DNA of 7,419 nucleotides from DAOTWP01 sp034435675 (GTDB lineage: Bacteria; Chloroflexota; Anaerolineae; Aggregatilineales; Phototrophicaceae). The stretch spans positions 1 to 7,419 of the forward strand of contig DAOTWP010000218.1 of NCBI GenBank assembly GCA_034435675.1. Reading direction: 5' to 3'. Shown here piece after piece: positions 5,573-7,419 of this stretch. The notes beneath the pieces were generated by a model. That model was not told the DNA's origin. It worked only from the letters and a program-made list of their open reading frames with translations, and did not search any database. Each line of letters begins with the position of its first letter. Positions within the stretch are counted from its first letter, which is position 1. The position numbers and the translations under genes were made by a program.

Positions 5573-6169
5573 ATGTCCGCACTGCCCAAACACCGCTTCA
5601 CCGAACAGGAATATCTCGACTTCGAGCGTGCCGCCGAAACTAAGCACGAATACTATCGCGGCGAAATTCTGGCGATGGCGGGAGCGCAGCGCAACCACAA
5701 TCGCATTGTCGGCAATACCTATGCCAGCTTTCACGCACAGACTCGTGAAACCTCGTGCGAGGTGTTTATGAACGATATGCGCGTGCGCATCAGCCCGTCG
5801 GGGCGCTATGTTTACCCCGATGTGGTCGTCGTCTGCGGGGAGCAGCAGATGCTTGACGACGAACTCGACACGCTGCTCAACCCGACACTGGTTATCGAAG
5901 TCCTGTCCGAGACAACAGAGAAGTATGATCGCGGCGAGAAGGCGGAGGACTACCGCCGGCTGGACAGCTTGCAGGAGCTGGTGCTGATCGCGCAGGACAA
6001 ACCGCACATCGAACGCTTCACGCGCAAGGCGGGCAACGTGTGGGAGTTTGTCGAAACCGACGGGCTGGACGCGACCATTGACCTGCCCTCCATCGGCTGC
6101 ACGCTGGCGCTGGCAGACGTTTATGCCCGCGTGGACTTTGGGGCGGGCGAACCGGGCGAGACCCTGTAG
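5573..6169 (+). CDS. Uma2 family (DUF820) PD-(D/E)XK endonuclease-like protein
   Basis: The 198-residue product has the usual Uma2 length and plan: N-terminal FTEQEYLDFE, then HEYYRGEI with E26 and a Gly turn, then NDMRVRIS, YPDVVVV (D83), LVIEVLSETT (E109), YDRGEKAEDYR (D119, K124) and a closing LVLIAQDKPHIERF. D83, E109 and K124 are the expected PD-(D/E)XK-type catalytic residues, all present. It is probably cytoplasmic. Uma2 proteins are greatly multiplied in Chloroflexota and Cyanobacteria; their biological role is not settled, and some are thought to be associated with mobile elements or defence. No partner gene is evident: the upstream gene is divergent and the downstream one convergent. 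The final codons form one arm of a 12-bp inverted repeat. Confidence 0.92.
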   Translation: MSALPKHRFTEQEYLDFERAAETKHEYYRGEILAMAGAQRNHNRIVGNTYASFHAQTRETSCEVFMNDMRVRISPSGRYVYPDVVVVCGEQQMLDDELDTLLNPTLVIEVLSETTEKYDRGEKAEDYRRLDSLQELVLIAQDKPHIERFTRKAGNVWEFVETDGLDATIDLPSIGCTLALADVYARVDFGAGEPGETL

Positions 6170-6186
6170 ATCATGGTTCGCCCGCC
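6142..6186. terminator. Inverted repeat between convergent genes, probable bidirectional terminator
   Basis: GGCGGGCGAACC (6142-6153) and GGTTCGCCCGCC (6175-6186) form a perfect 12-bp stem around a 21-base loop. The left arm lies inside the last codons of the Uma2 gene, and its stop codon is in the loop. The permease gene on the other strand ends at 6192. No U-tract follows on either strand, so the termination role is inferred from position. Confidence 0.55.
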
Positions 6187-6191
6187 TGCGG

Positions 6192-7073
6192 TCAGTGATC
6201 CCGCCGTTTGCCACGATCCAGATACGTCTCCATCGCCTTAACGCCCATTGACAGCGACAGCGTCAGCACCAGATACGTCAGCGCGACCACGTTATAACTC
6301 TGGAAGAAGGTGAAATTGGCGCTGGCGAAGGTCGCCCCCTGCCGGGTGATGTCGGCAACCCCCACAATTGACACCAGCGAACTCTCTTTGAGCATGGCGA
6401 TAAAGTCGTTGCCCAGCGGCGGCAGCACATTGCGGAATGCCTGCGGCAGCACGATATAGCGCATCACCTGCCAGCGCGTCATGCCCACACTCAAGCCTGC
6501 CTCGCGCTGCCCCTCGCCAATGCTTTCGATGCCCGCGCGGAAGATTTCGGACAGAAACGCGCTGTAGGAAACCGCCAGCCCGATAATCGCACGGGCGGCG
6601 TTGTCAATATCGCGGGTGCGCACGTCCGCCAGCGACTGCCCAACATCGGACAGCACGTCATTTGCCAGCATCCATGCGCCCAGCTCGTTGCCCAACCGCA
6701 CCAGCTCCGGCACCAGCGCCAGCACCACGTAATAGACCAGCACCAGCGTGGGGATGCCGCGCACAACTTCCACATAGAATGTCACCGTCTGGTAAACAAG
6801 CACATTCGACGACCGGCGCAGCAGCGCGATTATCAGCCCCATGATGATAGCAATACTGTAGGCAACCCCGGTCACCCAGATCGTCGTCCAGACGCCCTGC
6901 ATCACCAAGTTAAACACACGCTGGTAAGTGATGTCCTGGGCAACACTCAGCACGAACAGCAGCAGGAACAGCACGGCAGCAAGCAGCCACCAGGGCGCGC
7001 GGGACAGGCGGCGAATCAGCAGGTTGCGTTTGTAACTGCGTGGGGGCGAGGCGCTTCCGCTCGTTGAATCCAT
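6192..7073 (-). CDS. Polar amino acid ABC transporter permease (HisM/GlnP type)
   Basis: The 293-residue inner-membrane product would form the channel for a polar amino acid taken up with a substrate-binding protein and a cytoplasmic ATPase. It has about six hydrophobic segments, the first being WWLLAAVLFLLLFVLSVAQ. The ATPase-docking EAA motif is exact: REAGLSVGMTRWQVMRYIVLP, with E-A-G, Gly after three residues and I-x-L-P nine further on. VEVVRGIPTLVLVYYVV is the typical RGxP segment. An unusually long polar stretch, about 40 residues (near 123-160), separates it from the next span. The SBP gene lies directly upstream in the same direction; no ATPase gene follows, because the next gene downstream is convergent. 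ATG 7073 is preferred over TTG 7100, which starts nine bases after a hairpin and has no ribosome site. Substrate not determined. Confidence 0.88.
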   Translation of the reverse strand: MDSTSGSASPPRSYKRNLLIRRLSRAPWWLLAAVLFLLLFVLSVAQDITYQRVFNLVMQGVWTTIWVTGVAYSIAIIMGLIIALLRRSSNVLVYQTVTFYVEVVRGIPTLVLVYYVVLALVPELVRLGNELGAWMLANDVLSDVGQSLADVRTRDIDNAARAIIGLAVSYSAFLSEIFRAGIESIGEGQREAGLSVGMTRWQVMRYIVLPQAFRNVLPPLGNDFIAMLKESSLVSIVGVADITRQGATFASANFTFFQSYNVVALTYLVLTLSLSMGVKAMETYLDRGKRRDH

Positions 7074-7108
7074 GTATGCATCCGGGTCCGAACCAGCCAA
7101 TTGTCAAC

Positions 7109-7145
7109 ACAGCCGGGGCAGCGACTGCAGCGCCACCCCGGCTGT
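7109..7145 (-). terminator. Intercistronic stem-loop between SBP and permease genes
   Basis: ACAGCCGGGG (7109-7118) and CCCCGGCTGT (7136-7145) make a perfect 10-bp stem with a 17-base loop. On the transcribed minus strand only GTTG follows, not a U-tract, so partial termination or protection of the upstream SBP mRNA fits better than full termination. This is common where a binding protein must outnumber its permease. Confidence 0.55.
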
Positions 7146-7170
7146 ATTCTAAACGCGAAAACAGGAATAT

Positions 7171-7192
7171 GCAGCGGCGTTATGCGCGCTGC
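7171..7192 (-). other. Second, weaker stem-loop after the SBP stop codon
   Basis: GCAGCG (7171-7176) pairs with CGCTGC (7187-7192), and two more pairs form across one bulge. On the minus strand it is followed by a T-richer stretch with TTTT at about 7157-7162. Together with the stem at 7109-7145 it gives two hairpins in tandem between the stop at 7202 and the permease start. Confidence 0.35.
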
Positions 7193-7201
7193 CTGCCGGG
7201 A

Positions 7202-7419
7202 CTAGCCCCCACCCGCCGGCACAAAGTCGAAGAACCACTTGTAGTAGAGGTAATCGAGGAAGCCGTCTTCCTGCACGCTGGCAATCGCGGCGTCGAAAGC
7301 CGGCACCAGTTCGCTGCCAATCGGGAAGACGATGCCGAACTCATCGCGCGAAATCGGCTCGCCGATCAGCTTGACCCCCGCGCCGGTCGTGGTGATGAAC
7401 CCTGCCGCTGCCGAGGCGT
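7202..7419 (-). CDS. Polar amino acid ABC transporter substrate-binding protein, C-terminal 71 residues
   Basis: The frame is open from the right edge to a TAG at 7202-7204; the N-terminus, including any signal peptide, is outside the window. The visible part holds the end of a family 3 extracellular solute-binding protein (SBP_bac_3): GEPISRDEFGIVFPIGSEL is the typical strand pair in which the protein handles its own fold closure, followed by a helix with AFDAAIASVQEDGFLDYLYYKWF, a classic ending (shown here in two halves of the same helix region), and a Gly-rich tail. The protein would capture a polar amino acid outside the membrane and deliver it to the permease encoded just downstream. 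The ligand cannot be told from this fragment, since the binding-site residues lie mostly upstream. Confidence 0.85.
   Translation of the reverse strand, partial: ASAAAGFITTTGAGVKLIGEPISRDEFGIVFPIGSELVPAFDAAIASVQEDGFLDYLYYKWFFDFVPAGGG

Noticed and set aside
5486..6214. Minus-strand open frame opposite the Uma2 gene
   Set aside because: No recognisable product; the plus strand encodes an unmistakable Uma2 protein with a ribosome site.
7074..7107. Separate promoter for the permease gene
   Set aside because: TTGACA at 7102-7107 on the minus strand matches a -35 box, but no acceptable -10 lies 16-18 bp downstream, and the site would end at the start codon.

Overview
The window looks like chromosomal DNA of a GC-rich bacterium, most probably a member of the Chloroflexota (Anaerolineae-like). 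This is an inference. It rests on the mix of a TIR-NB-ARC protein, a Uma2-family endonuclease, a PP2C-like/transmembrane/beta-propeller protein, a CpaF-N-terminus-like miniprotein and short GTAGGGGC palindromic repeats, plus the strong GC bias that creates long shadow ORFs. I saw no rRNA, tRNA, CRISPR array, transposase or complete mobile element.

Layout. Positions 1-1487 (minus strand) hold the N-terminal 495 codons of a TIR-NB-ARC STAND protein that runs off the left edge. Its winged-helix region carries an in-frame 29-bp palindromic repeat. A near-identical copy sits at 1562-1590, directly against the predicted -35 box of the same gene. The divergent intergenic region 1488-1878 holds that promoter, the repeat with an extra half-copy, a 22-bp operator-like dyad, and a promoter candidate for the plus-strand gene at 1879-3993. 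That gene encodes a 704-residue protein: a degenerate PP2C-like domain, one membrane span and an extracytoplasmic beta-propeller. A 74-residue protein follows (4052-4276) with its own extended -10 promoter; it resembles the helical N-terminal region of CpaF/TadA ATPases without the ATPase.

Convergent to these is a serine hydrolase of the beta-lactamase/esterase family (4300-5334, minus). Its promoter lies inside two perfect 15-bp tandem repeats, each with an 11-bp palindrome, followed by a 9-bp leader hairpin. Divergent from it is a Uma2 (DUF820) endonuclease gene (5573-6169, plus), which ends in a 12-bp inverted repeat shared with the convergent end of an ABC transporter unit. That unit, on the minus strand, is the 3' end of a polar-amino-acid substrate-binding protein (7202-7419) followed by its permease (6192-7073), with intercistronic stem-loops between them. 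The transporter ATPase is not in the window.

The genes do not form one operon. The observations most worth follow-up are the in-frame repeat in the TIR-NB-ARC gene, the pseudo-PP2C/propeller protein, the CpaF-N-like miniprotein beside it, and the tandem operator over the hydrolase promoter.
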